DNA from: Chloroflexia bacterium
GTDB taxonomy: Bacteria > Chloroflexota > Chloroflexia > Thermobaculales > Thermobaculaceae
Reading direction: 5' to 3'
DNA length: 20,102 nt
Assembly (NCBI GenBank): GCA_013695265.1
Contig: JACDAU010000511.1
Coordinates: 1 to 20,102 of the forward strand
Under the pieces are notes generated by a model that saw only the letters and a program-made list of their open reading frames with translations, was not told the origin of the DNA and made no database searches. Positions 7,767 to 15,473 of the stretch are shown here, in pieces. The stretch's first letter is position 1, and each line of letters begins with the position of its first letter. A program made the translations under genes and the position numbers.

Positions 7767-8123
7767 TTCGTACTCCCTCTCCGTGTTGCTTCAAGGTGCG
7801 TTTCGGTCTCTCTGACTTCAGACTATGCCGCAAGGACCGCCTCCGAAATGACCCAGTGGTACCAGTACAAGGAGTACCATGGTGCTACTCGACGCATACC
7901 AACTTCGGCTGAATGGTAGTGCTTCTGTCATTCCGAGCGTGCGAGGAATCCGTGGTCCGGTTTACGGACCCCTCACGGAGTTCGGGATAACATGCTTAGG
8001 GGTTCAAGCGCATTGCGTTTTAGCCAATTGCGTTGCACCCCGTCCGGCATCTCGCCAGGGGTCCATCTGGTCATACTCTTGCTACTGTGGAAGAAGGTAT
8101 TACCCAAAACAAGGAGAGATTCC
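7767..8123. other. Divergent intergenic region
   Basis: These 357 bases separate the PgaD-like gene (minus) from the small acidic gene (plus), so promoters for both should be here. I see the 65-bp palindromic element at 7927-7991 and a 6-bp inverted repeat TGGTAC/GTACCA at 7857-7862 and 7874-7879. No convincing paired -35/-10 boxes were found for either direction, and no convincing gene. Confidence 0.6.
7927..7991. repeat. 65-bp imperfect palindromic element (MITE/REP-like)
   Basis: The outer arms are GTCATTCCGAGC (7927-7938) and GTTCGGGATAAC (7980-7991), matching 9 of 12 as an inverted repeat. Inside, CCGTG (7950-7954) pairs with CACGG (7974-7978), and GTCCG (7955-7959) pairs with CGGAC (7965-7969) around a GTTTA loop, with a CCCT bulge. 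The left end resembles the CATTC(C/T)GAGCG...CGA(G/A)GAATC short interspersed repeats I recall from Chloroflexota and other genomes. There is no coding capacity. I saw no second copy in this window. Confidence 0.6.
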
Positions 8124-8354
8124 ATGAGCTACGTCGATCCGAACCGTATTGATACTGAGACGAATGCTGTCGATGAAGTACTGCCTGAGAAGAACGCTGC
8201 CTCGGATCCGCATACTGATCAGGATCCCGATTCCGCGCTGGAGACTACGCCGGATATCGGCCTCGATCGTGTCAGCCCCGGCCAAAACGAGACATATACG
8301 GACGGCGAGAGCCGTGGTGTGATGACAGAGCGCGGGTCGGACTCCAAAGGCTAG
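8124..8354 (+). CDS. Small acidic protein of unknown function
   Basis: This gene encodes a 76-residue, highly hydrophilic protein, rich in Asp, Glu, Thr, Ser and Asn, with no Cys, no membrane segment and no signal peptide. It starts MSYVDPNRIDTET and ends RGSDSKG, and looks intrinsically disordered. I recognise no family. The ATG has a near-ideal AAGGAGAG site 5 bases upstream, which is the main argument that it is real. It stands between the PgaD-like gene and the GT4 gene, and may share the promoter region in the divergent spacer. The function is not inferable. Confidence 0.6.
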   Translation: MSYVDPNRIDTETNAVDEVLPEKNAASDPHTDQDPDSALETTPDIGLDRVSPGQNETYTDGESRGVMTERGSDSKG

Positions 8355-8437
8355 TTACTTGTCAGGGACGCAGATTCTCACGCAAACGCCAGCCTCCGGT
8401 ACCCGACCGCAATGGGGCTGTGCGAGATAGCGGAACG

Positions 8438-9382
8438 GTGAAGCCGCTCAAGATCCTTACGTGGGCGATTCACGGGAGTTACCTGAACGTGCTCACCCAT
8501 GTGCCCCACGAGTGGTATCTGCCCGTAAAACCCGGCGGACCTCCTGGCTATGGCGGCGTCGATGGCGGCTTGCTCAAGCACGATTACGTTCGGAATGTTC
8601 CGGCAGACGAAGCGTGCGATCTGGACCTCGACGTCATCGTTTTTCAGCACCCGCAGAACTACCAGAAGGATCAGTTTGAGATCCTGAGCCCAGAGCAACG
8701 GCAGCTCCCACGCATCTACCTTGAGCACAATGTGCCGCAGCCCCACGCTGTCGATTCACGACACCCGGTAGGCGATTCCCAGGTCCTGCTCGTACATGTC
8801 ACACACTTCAACCGCTTAATGTGGGACAACGGACAAATGGCGACGCGCGTGATCGAGCACAGCGTGGCCATCGATCCGGAGGCACGGTACAGCGGCCAGC
8901 TCGAACGCGGTATCACCGTCGTGAATAGCATGCCTCGGCGTGGCCGCGCAGTGGGTCTCGACCTGTTTGAACAGGCGCGCACTCGCGTTCCCCTCGACAT
9001 CGCGGGCATGGAGAACGAGGCCCTGCATCCCATTGGGGATATCGCATACCCGGTACTCCATCGCCGTATCGCGAAGTACCGCTTCCTGTATAGCCCGATA
9101 CGCTATACCAGCCTGCCGCTCGCCATCGTGGAGGCCCTGCACGTCGGGATGCCCGTGGTCGCCCTCGCGACTACCGAGCTGCCGAGCGTCATTGAGGACG
9201 GCGTCACGGGTTACGTATCGCCGAACCCCGAGGTGCTCGTCGACCGTATGCGCTTCCTGCTCGACAACCCGAGGGAAGCTCGGAGGGTTGGAGACAACGC
9301 CCGCGCACTGGCACAACGGCGCTTTGGACTGGATCGCTTCATCGAGGACTGGAATCAAGCACTCGCACAGGTCACTGCCTGA
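8438..9382 (+). CDS. GT4-type glycosyltransferase
   Basis: This gene encodes a 314-residue GT-B-fold glycosyltransferase. The N-terminus MKPLKILTWAIHGSYLNVLT and the segment LSPEQRQLPRIYLEHNVPQ are characteristic of a family I associate with Chloroflexota. The donor-binding C-terminal part is clear: YSPIRYTSLPLAIVEAL (218-234), then HVGMPVVALATTELPSVIEDGVTGYV (235-260), with the E-x7-type acid region typical of GT4. It probably transfers a nucleotide-sugar residue to a surface polysaccharide or glycolipid in the cytosol, consistent with the PgaC/PgaD-like genes nearby. I chose the GTG at 8438 because MKPLKIL fits the family start; a GTG at 8420 would add six residues. The ribosome-binding site is weak at both. 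Confidence 0.85.
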   Translation: MKPLKILTWAIHGSYLNVLTHVPHEWYLPVKPGGPPGYGGVDGGLLKHDYVRNVPADEACDLDLDVIVFQHPQNYQKDQFEILSPEQRQLPRIYLEHNVPQPHAVDSRHPVGDSQVLLVHVTHFNRLMWDNGQMATRVIEHSVAIDPEARYSGQLERGITVVNSMPRRGRAVGLDLFEQARTRVPLDIAGMENEALHPIGDIAYPVLHRRIAKYRFLYSPIRYTSLPLAIVEALHVGMPVVALATTELPSVIEDGVTGYVSPNPEVLVDRMRFLLDNPREARRVGDNARALAQRRFGLDRFIEDWNQALAQVTA

Positions 9383-9483
9383 CCGACATCTCAGGGCTCC
9401 GCAGGCCTTTCGCCGGTATCGGAACGTGCTTACTCGCGCCTGCGTGTGAATCGCTTCCGCACGACCTCGCTCAGGGTTGCCTG

Positions 9484-9492
9484 TGATACACT
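9484..9492 (+). promoter_or_regulatory. Possible extended -10 promoter of the aldo/keto reductase gene
   Basis: TG-A-TACACT at 9484-9492 fits the extended -10 pattern TGnTATAAT, with four of six in the hexamer, about 43 bases before the chosen GTG. No good -35 box is seen 16-18 bases upstream, which is acceptable for extended -10 promoters. Support is modest. Confidence 0.33.
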
Positions 9493-9535
9493 ATTGTCCG
9501 CGACCACAGTCGAACACCCCAAAGGAGCACCCCCC

Positions 9536-10594
9536 GTGACCACCGTCGACAACGCCACAACAACTCTTGCCGCAACCGGTATCGCGCACGGTATGGAGGA
9601 CACCTTTGCGCCTGACCGCTACGAACGGATGCAGTACCGTCGCTGCGGCGCGAGTGGACTGATGCTGCCTCTGATCTCGCTTGGCGGGTGGGAGACCTTC
9701 GGCGGTTATCGGGGCGCCGAGATCGCGCGCGAGTGCTTGCGTAAAGCCTTCGACCTGGGCATCACACACTTCGACTTTGCGAACAACTATGGCTATCCCC
9801 CCGGCTCATCTGAGTTGGTGTGCGGGGAGGTCATTCGCACCGATCTTCCGCGTGACGAGCTAATAATCTCCTCCAAGGCCGGCTATCGGATGTGGCCGGG
9901 GCCCTACGGTGAGTGGCTATCAAAAAAGTACATCGTTGCGTCCTGTGACCAGAGCCTCAAGCGCATGGGCCTCGAGTACTTCGACATCTTCTACCTGCAC
10001 CGCCCAGATCCACAGACACCGCTCGAGGAAAGTCTCGGTGCGCTGGACCTGCTAATTCGACAGGGCAAGGTGTTATATGGCGGGGTCAGCAGCTTCTCCG
10101 GCGCCCAATATGCTGACGCTGTGCAAATCTGCGAGCGCCACGATTGGGCGCCGGTGACGATTCACCAGCCCGCATATAACCTGATTCAGCGTGGGATCGA
10201 GACCGATCTGCTTCCGCACACAGAACGATCCGGCACTGGTGTCATCGCGTTCGTGCCCCTTGCCAGTGGCCTGCTCACAGACAAGTATCTCTCTGGTGAG
10301 ATCCCGCCCGACTCCCGAGGCGCGATGCTCTGGGGGGAGGACGCGACTCGCTCGCGCCTGACGCCGGAACGGTTGCAGACATTGCGCGCGCTAGACGAGG
10401 TTGCTGGCCAAAGAAACCAGACGCTCGCGCAAATGGCGCTCGCCTGGACGCTCCGGCTGCCAGGGGTGACAAGCGCGCTGATCGGCGCTTCGAAGGTACA
10501 GCAGATCGAGGAGAATGTGGCCGCGCTGGACAACCTGGAGTTCACCGCAAATGAGCTTGCGCAGATTGAAGCCGCACTCGTGGATAACAGTTAG
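9536..10594 (+). CDS. Aldo/keto reductase (YghZ/L-glyceraldehyde-3-phosphate reductase-like)
   Basis: This gene encodes a 352-residue NADPH-dependent aldo/keto reductase. It matches the E. coli YghZ subfamily, including MQYRRCGASGLMLPLISLG (32-50), ITHFDFANNYGYPPGS (76-91), SSKAGYRMWPGPYG (112-125) and SLKRMGLEYFDIFYLHR (140-156). The catalytic tetrad is Asp80, Tyr85, Lys114 and His155. The C-terminal GVTSALIGASKVQQIEENV is the cofactor-binding end. The subfamily reduces glyceraldehyde 3-phosphate and methylglyoxal; the true substrate here is unknown. The GTG at 9536 has AAAGGAGC upstream. Homology begins only around MEDTFAPDRYERMQY, so an ATG at 9593 is a possible alternative, and a GTG at 9446 is unlikely. 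A rho-independent terminator follows directly. Confidence 0.9.
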   Translation: MTTVDNATTTLAATGIAHGMEDTFAPDRYERMQYRRCGASGLMLPLISLGGWETFGGYRGAEIARECLRKAFDLGITHFDFANNYGYPPGSSELVCGEVIRTDLPRDELIISSKAGYRMWPGPYGEWLSKKYIVASCDQSLKRMGLEYFDIFYLHRPDPQTPLEESLGALDLLIRQGKVLYGGVSSFSGAQYADAVQICERHDWAPVTIHQPAYNLIQRGIETDLLPHTERSGTGVIAFVPLASGLLTDKYLSGEIPPDSRGAMLWGEDATRSRLTPERLQTLRALDEVAGQRNQTLAQMALAWTLRLPGVTSALIGASKVQQIEENVAALDNLEFTANELAQIEAALVDNS

Positions 10595-10595
10595 C

Positions 10596-10616
10596 GCCCG
10601 GTCAGTCGGGCTTTTT
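10596..10616 (+). terminator. Rho-independent terminator of the aldo/keto reductase gene
   Basis: GCCCG (10596-10600) pairs exactly with CGGGC (10607-10611) around a six-base loop, and is followed immediately by TTTTT (10612-10616). It begins two bases after the reductase stop codon. The stem is short but GC-only. Confidence 0.8.
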
Positions 10617-10705
10617 CGGAAATAGGCCCGAGGAAAGGAACACAGAAACGCGTCTGTATCGGCACAACTCCGAACTCCTTCGCTGAGAGGCCGACTTATT
10701 CTGCC

Positions 10706-11554
10706 CTAGTTCGCGGAATCGGGCGTGCCAGCTTCCACCCCGCGGTTCGGAGTGGTAGTCGCGATACCACTTGCGAGAGGCGGGTGTCGGCGCGCAGTCC
10801 ACAGTACCCAAAGCAAACCTGGCACAGCAATGGCAAGTGTCAAGAGCCCCAAGAACTGCGCCTCCTGTAACCCGAGCACCTGTCCGCCATCGGTGCGGTA
10901 CTCGTGCGTCCAGATTCGCCCAATAGCGTACAGGATCAGAAACAACCAGAATACCGCCCCACGCACGCGCAACCTGCGCATCAAAATCAGCAAAAGGCTG
11001 ACAAGCGTGAGGTCCCACACCATCTCATACCCTACGGCCAGGTGCACCGACTGCCCGATCTCCCCGAGCGTGTCCGGGTGGGTGTAGCGCACCGACCAGG
11101 GAGCATCGGAGGGACTACCACGGTGCTCCCCGTTGATGATGTCGCCGATCCTTCCGATCGCCATTCCAAAAAAGAGCCCCATCCCGGCCGCATCCGCAAA
11201 CTCCGCCAACGGCGTCTTGCTACGCAGCGCATGGTACAGCCCGCCGAGAATACCTCCGAGCACCGCTCCCCAAACTGAGATCCCACCCTTGTAAATCAAG
11301 AACGCATTCAGAACGTTGTCAGAGAATTGCCCCCAGTTGCCGAGGACGAACAGCAGTCGAGCGCCTACTATCGCGCTGGGGACTGCGATGATGATTGCGT
11401 TATACACCGGCTCGTCACTGAGGCCATAGCCTCGCATCACGCGGGCAGCAAGCCACACGCCCGCCAAAATGCCCACCGCTGTGAATATGCCGTGCCACGC
11501 GAGCACCAGATCACCAAACGCAGCAAGATTGGGATCGATGTAGATTTCTATCAT
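10706..11554 (-). CDS. lgt: Prolipoprotein diacylglyceryl transferase
   Basis: Lgt transfers diacylglycerol from phosphatidylglycerol to the lipobox cysteine of preprolipoproteins in the cytoplasmic membrane. The 282-residue product has about seven hydrophobic segments and the landmarks LAWHGI (18-23), GARL (64-67), KGGISVWGAVLGG (89-101) and the signature GRIGDIINGEHRG (134-146). Near the C-terminus are YAIGR and E-x-R-TDGGQVLGL. At the position of the essential E. coli His103 (GMSFHGG) this protein has Trp95 (GISVWGA), a form I also recall from actinobacterial Lgt. The ATG at 11552-11554 is preferred over a longer frame to 11590 because AGAGGA lies 10 bases upstream. It is divergent from the M3-type peptidase, with an 86-base spacer. 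The lipobox-bearing isomerase in this window is a likely substrate. Confidence 0.93.
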   Translation of the reverse strand: MIEIYIDPNLAAFGDLVLAWHGIFTAVGILAGVWLAARVMRGYGLSDEPVYNAIIIAVPSAIVGARLLFVLGNWGQFSDNVLNAFLIYKGGISVWGAVLGGILGGLYHALRSKTPLAEFADAAGMGLFFGMAIGRIGDIINGEHRGSPSDAPWSVRYTHPDTLGEIGQSVHLAVGYEMVWDLTLVSLLLILMRRLRVRGAVFWLFLILYAIGRIWTHEYRTDGGQVLGLQEAQFLGLLTLAIAVPGLLWVLWTARRHPPLASGIATTTPNRGVEAGTPDSAN

Positions 11555-11640
11555 GGACAGGTGTTCCTCTTGCGTGTTGTCACAATCCATTGTATCCGAA
11601 CGAGGGAAACGCTCGTGGACGACAGCACCGAGGACACAGT

Positions 11641-13221
11641 ATGATGGCTGCCATGCATTCGATCGTGCCTAGAAGCGGGCAGACAACGGAGGCGGTGGTG
11701 ACGACCGAGGCAATTCAGACCGGGGATATCATCCAAGGTATTCGAGACAGTAGCTATGAGCTTGACACGGAAAGCCGGCTGGCGAGGGTTGGCCTTAAGG
11801 ACGGTCAGAACATCGCAAGCGTGCTGGAGAAGTACGCATGGCTGTATAACCAGGCGACGGTCCATCGAGCCCGAGACGCCTGGGAGTGTGAGGCAAATGC
11901 GGCAGAAAAGAATCGCCTGCGCCGCGCCTTTTACTTCCTGCTTGATGGCTACGTCGGCCGCAAGACCGCAGCGCTGGAGGATCACATCGTTACGTTTGAG
12001 ATGGACGCGAGCGTCGAGATAGACGACGAGACGATCCCATATCATAAAGTCCGTGCATTACTCTCGCGGGAACCGGATTTCGAGCGGCGAGATCGGCTGC
12101 GTGACGCGACGCTGCAAGTGGTGGAGCAAGCAAACCCCGACCGGGCGGAGATCGTGGCTCGAACACTCGACACGTTGTCCTCAGAGTTCGGGTACTACAG
12201 CTATACCGACTACCAGCGGGAGAAAAAGCGCGTTGATTACGCTCTGCTTCTCAGTCGGCTGGAGGACTTTTTGACGCGCACGGAGGGCACGTACGTGCGT
12301 TCCATGAGCACATGGGCAGTGGCGAAAACCGGACACTCGCTCGGCGCTTTGGGATCGAATCACTTTGCGTACATCAGCCGCGTGCCGGAGTACGATGCGC
12401 ATTTTTCGGCGGAGCGCCTGCCGGACGTGTATGATCGTACGTTGCGCGGAATGGGACTCGACAGCAGTCGTCAGCCAAATATCCACCTTGACACCGGGGA
12501 CCGCCCCAAGAAAAATCCGCGTGCCTGTTGCTACGCCCCCGACCCACCCGGCGAAGTTCACCTCATCATCAAGCCGCTTGGCGGTCTTGACGATTACTCC
12601 GCGTTCTTCCACGAGGCAGGACACGCTCAGCATTACGGAAATGTGGACCCCACCATGCCCTACCTCGACCGCGCGGTCGGTACGAGCTACGCGCTCACCG
12701 AGGTCTACAGCTTCCTGATGCAGTTCCTGACAATTAATCCTTCCTGGCTGCGCGATATTGTGGGTTTGCCGGAAGAGATCGTGGAAGAAGTGGTCTTCTA
12801 CGCGAAACTGTCGGAACTCTTTCTTGTGCGGCGATACGTGGCCAAGCTCCGGTACGAGCTCGCTTTCTTCGAACGCCCCACGGATCACGAGCGCAACCGT
12901 GCGGTTTACGCTGCAGAGCTGGAGGATGCCACTCGCTTCGTCTACTCGCCGGGTAATTATTTGAACGACATGGATAGTGGGTACTACTCCGCCGACTACC
13001 TGCGCGCGTGGATCACCGAAGCGATGGTCCGGCATCACCTGGAGACGACGTATGGTGAATCGTGGTATCGGGTGCCAGAGGCCGGTGAATTCTTGCGCGG
13101 CCTCTGGGCATCAGGTGAGAGCCGCGAGAATGAGGAGATCGCGCGAATGATCGGCAGGGAACCGTTCGACCCGTCGTGCCTCGCCGACCAGTTCCTCACA
13201 CTTGGACACAGTCGCCCGTGA
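11641..13221 (+). CDS. M3-family zinc metallopeptidase (oligoendopeptidase-like)
   Basis: This gene encodes a 526-residue gluzincin. The active site is in DDYSAFFHEAGHAQHYG, with H324-E-A-G-H328 binding zinc and Glu325 catalytic. Glu354, in ALTEVYSF, lies 30 residues after H324, the usual spacing of the third zinc ligand in the M3 family. The C-terminal half has the helical M3 pattern (FVYSPGNYLNDMDSGYYSADYLRAWITEA). There is no signal peptide, so it probably cleaves short peptides in the cytosol. The ATG at 11641 has GAGG about 7 bases upstream; neighbouring ATGs at 11644 and 11656 are possible. The length is somewhat short of PepF-type enzymes (about 600), so it belongs to a smaller M3-like group. 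It is divergent from lgt. Confidence 0.88.
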   Translation: MMAAMHSIVPRSGQTTEAVVTTEAIQTGDIIQGIRDSSYELDTESRLARVGLKDGQNIASVLEKYAWLYNQATVHRARDAWECEANAAEKNRLRRAFYFLLDGYVGRKTAALEDHIVTFEMDASVEIDDETIPYHKVRALLSREPDFERRDRLRDATLQVVEQANPDRAEIVARTLDTLSSEFGYYSYTDYQREKKRVDYALLLSRLEDFLTRTEGTYVRSMSTWAVAKTGHSLGALGSNHFAYISRVPEYDAHFSAERLPDVYDRTLRGMGLDSSRQPNIHLDTGDRPKKNPRACCYAPDPPGEVHLIIKPLGGLDDYSAFFHEAGHAQHYGNVDPTMPYLDRAVGTSYALTEVYSFLMQFLTINPSWLRDIVGLPEEIVEEVVFYAKLSELFLVRRYVAKLRYELAFFERPTDHERNRAVYAAELEDATRFVYSPGNYLNDMDSGYYSADYLRAWITEAMVRHHLETTYGESWYRVPEAGEFLRGLWASGESRENEEIARMIGREPFDPSCLADQFLTLGHSRP

Positions 13222-13335
13222 GTCCCCGTGCCAAGTCGCGCGCTCCAGATGCAAAGACCGGACCCTTCGTCTGTGGCGAAGTCATGCTGGGTAACGCTAC
13301 ACTACGCACATAGGAAAAGGCGGGCCGGGACAGTA

Positions 13336-14283
13336 ATGAGACCAGCGACAATACAGGAAGCGGACCCATCACAGAGCGAACTCGGACTGGAGAGTGTGCC
13401 GTGTAACCTCTGTGGCTCGACGGCTGCAACTGTCGTCCTTCAGGCGAACACGCAAGCGGCAGACCTGCGCGCCGCCGCATTCGCATGTACCAGTCCCACC
13501 GTCGGGCAGCACGGCACGATTGTCCGCTGTGATGTGTGCGCCCTGGAGTACACCAATCCCCGGCCAAACGCCGCGATGCTGGATCGCCTGTATGTGGCTG
13601 TCGAGGATACCGCATACCTGGAAGAGGAAGAGGCCAGGCTTGCGACCTTCCGTTACGAAGTTCGCCGACTTGCCAAACACTCGCCACGCGGACGCCTGCT
13701 CGACATAGGCGCCCACGTGGGCACATTTCTGCGGGTGGCCCGCGATGCGGGATACGAGGTTTCGGGGGTCGAGCCCTCGGAGTGGGCCGCTCGATACGCA
13801 CGAGAAACTCACGACCTCGACGTCCGTCCGACCACCGTCAGCAACGCGGGCTTTCCGATGGAGAGTTTCGATCTCGTTTCAATGTGGGACGTAGTGGAGC
13901 ATTTTGCCGATCCCCAGAGCGAGTTGCGTGAAGTTGCGCGGTTCGTGAAATCAGGCGGTGTGTTCGCGCTCACGACCATGAATGTCGGTAGCCTTGCGCC
14001 CCGGCTCCTTCGCGGGCGCTGGCCCTGGTACATGCTGATGCACCAGTACTATTTTACCCCTGAAACGCTGTCCCGAATGCTGGAGAAGGCGGGCTTCGAG
14101 GTTATGGCGGTCGAGCCACATGTACGTATCGTCTATGTTCGCTACATGGTCAGCAAGCTGGACGCGTATAGTCCGACGCTGCATCGCGTGGCTCAGTTTC
14201 TCACGGAGCGCACTGGCTTAGGTAGCCTGCGGGTCCCCGTCAACTTCGGCGATCTGATGACCGTCTACGCGCGCAAGGTTTAG
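13336..14283 (+). CDS. Class I SAM-dependent methyltransferase with N-terminal Cys4 zinc ribbon
   Basis: This gene encodes a 315-residue methyltransferase of the type often found in sugar and cell-surface pathways. CNLC (23-26) and CDVC (65-68) probably bind one zinc. The Rossmann domain follows: motif I RLLDIGAHVGTFLRVARDAG (120-139), the acidic strand end SGVEPSEWA (143-151), motif IV-like DLVSMWDVVEHFADP, and a post-motif RWPWYMLMHQYYFTPETLSRML typical of the Methyltransf_23-like group. The acceptor is unknown. The ATG at 13336 is preferred over a GTG at 13228, since no family match is seen before MRPAT. A TACACT hexamer at 13298-13303 could be a -10 box. The stop is 11 bases before the BrkB-like gene, so the two are probably one operon. 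Confidence 0.87.
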   Translation: MRPATIQEADPSQSELGLESVPCNLCGSTAATVVLQANTQAADLRAAAFACTSPTVGQHGTIVRCDVCALEYTNPRPNAAMLDRLYVAVEDTAYLEEEEARLATFRYEVRRLAKHSPRGRLLDIGAHVGTFLRVARDAGYEVSGVEPSEWAARYARETHDLDVRPTTVSNAGFPMESFDLVSMWDVVEHFADPQSELREVARFVKSGGVFALTTMNVGSLAPRLLRGRWPWYMLMHQYYFTPETLSRMLEKAGFEVMAVEPHVRIVYVRYMVSKLDAYSPTLHRVAQFLTERTGLGSLRVPVNFGDLMTVYARKV

Positions 14284-14294
14284 GAGCGAACAGT

Positions 14295-15245
14295 GTGAAC
14301 CTACCTGGTATGCGTGTCGTGCAAGGCCTGGAATCGGGACTGAACCGTGTGCATGTGCCCCTGACCCACCGACGCCTCGGGCTCGCGACGCTGATGACGC
14401 GAACCTACTCCCAAATGAATCAGGATCATCTTAGTGCATTCGCGGGAAGCCTCACGTACCGTGCGATTTTTGCGGTGCTGCCCTTCCTCACCTTTTTGAT
14501 TTCCTTGCTTGGCCTCTTCGACGCGCGCGACTTCGTCGCGGACGTGCTTGCATCCGTCCGTCCCACGCTTCCTGGACCTGCCTACAACTTCCTGAGCAGC
14601 AGTGCCAAGCAGTTGACGGTCAGAGGGGAAAACACAGCGTTTGGCTTCGGCGCCCTGATCTCCATTCTGGTTAGCCTGTATGGTCTGTCCGGCGCGTTCC
14701 GGGCGGTGATGGAAGCAATGAACGTCATGTACGGCGTCGAGGAGTCGCGATCCTTCGTCAAGAAATACCTGATCTCCATAGGTCTCGCAGTCGGTGTCGT
14801 CAGTCTGCTACTCAGTGCCGCGACCCTGGCCGTCGCCGGTCCCGGTATCGCCCGCGCGCTGCTTGGCGACAGCATCGCGCGGTACCTCTGGTATGTGCTT
14901 CAGTGGCCGGTTCTCGTCCTGTTCGTCCTAATTGCCTTCGCGGCGGTGTACTTCTTCGCGCCCGACGTTCAGCAGACCTTCAAATTCATCACTCCCGGCT
15001 CCTTGATCGCCGTACTGCTCTGGCTCATCTTCACCGGACTCTTCTCACTGTACATGAACACCGCTGATTTCACGGCCTACGGCGCAGTCGCTGGCGCGGT
15101 AATCTTCATGCTGTACCTTTACTACACCTCGTTCATCCTTCTGCTCGGCGCTGAGATGAACCAGATCGTCGAGGATGTGCACCCCGAAGGCAAGAACGCG
15201 GGAGACAAAGCCGGGCCGGAACAGTCAGTCGCAGCCAGGACGTAG
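14295..15245 (+). CDS. YihY/BrkB-family inner-membrane protein
   Basis: This gene encodes a 316-residue protein with six predicted membrane helices, at about 55-75, 113-133, 158-180, 200-221, 235-254 and 262-286. Family marks are AGSLTYRAIFAVLPFLTFLI (50-69), AMNVMYGVEESRSFVKKYL (141-159) and the C-terminal helix block YGAVAGAVIFMLYLYY followed by LLLGAEMN. The family's physiological role is poorly defined; the old ribonuclease-BN name is not supported. The GTG start has AGGAGCG overlapping the methyltransferase stop, 6-7 bases upstream, so translation is likely linked to the gene before it. An ATG at 14310 is the alternative. Confidence 0.88.
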   Translation: MNLPGMRVVQGLESGLNRVHVPLTHRRLGLATLMTRTYSQMNQDHLSAFAGSLTYRAIFAVLPFLTFLISLLGLFDARDFVADVLASVRPTLPGPAYNFLSSSAKQLTVRGENTAFGFGALISILVSLYGLSGAFRAVMEAMNVMYGVEESRSFVKKYLISIGLAVGVVSLLLSAATLAVAGPGIARALLGDSIARYLWYVLQWPVLVLFVLIAFAAVYFFAPDVQQTFKFITPGSLIAVLLWLIFTGLFSLYMNTADFTAYGAVAGAVIFMLYLYYTSFILLLGAEMNQIVEDVHPEGKNAGDKAGPEQSVAART

Positions 15246-15376
15246 CGGCAGCTTGGCTCATCAGGGATTTGCTGACACCCTACGTCGGCACGATGACGAA
15301 CACGCTGCCCAGCACCGACAGAAGAGGACTGCAGCCAGCGCAAACCTGCTCCAGCGCCCCATTCTTTTTGGTCGGC

Positions 15377-15406
15377 TTGTCGTCTGCGAACGAGGTACAG
15401 TACCAT
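15377..15406 (+). promoter_or_regulatory. Possible promoter of the threonine aldolase gene
   Basis: TTGTCG (15377-15382) and TACCAT (15401-15406) are separated by 18 bases, each four of six to consensus, about 68 bases before the aldolase ATG. It lies in the 228-base gap after the BrkB-like gene, where no other structure was found. Confidence 0.3.
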
Positions 15407-15473
15407 AGCGTCGAAGAACTAGTGTTGATGAAAAGAATGCGCCTCGTCAAACAGATCTGGGGGAGTCTTATCC

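Noticed and set aside
7857..7879. TGGTAC/GTACCA inverted repeat as an operator
   Set aside because: Only 6 bp per arm with no promoter element beside it; too short to separate from chance.
7879..8127. Plus-strand 82-codon frame with AAGGAG just before its ATG
   Set aside because: It runs through the palindromic repeat, has no family-like sequence, and overlaps the start of the better-supported small acidic gene.
12181..13038. 285-codon antisense frame inside the M3 peptidase gene
   Set aside because: It is the high-GC mirror of a gene with a complete zinc motif and carries no recognisable domain. Similar antisense frames in the LLM (5087-5728), aldolase (15873-16475) and TPR (17178-17921) genes were dismissed for the same reason.
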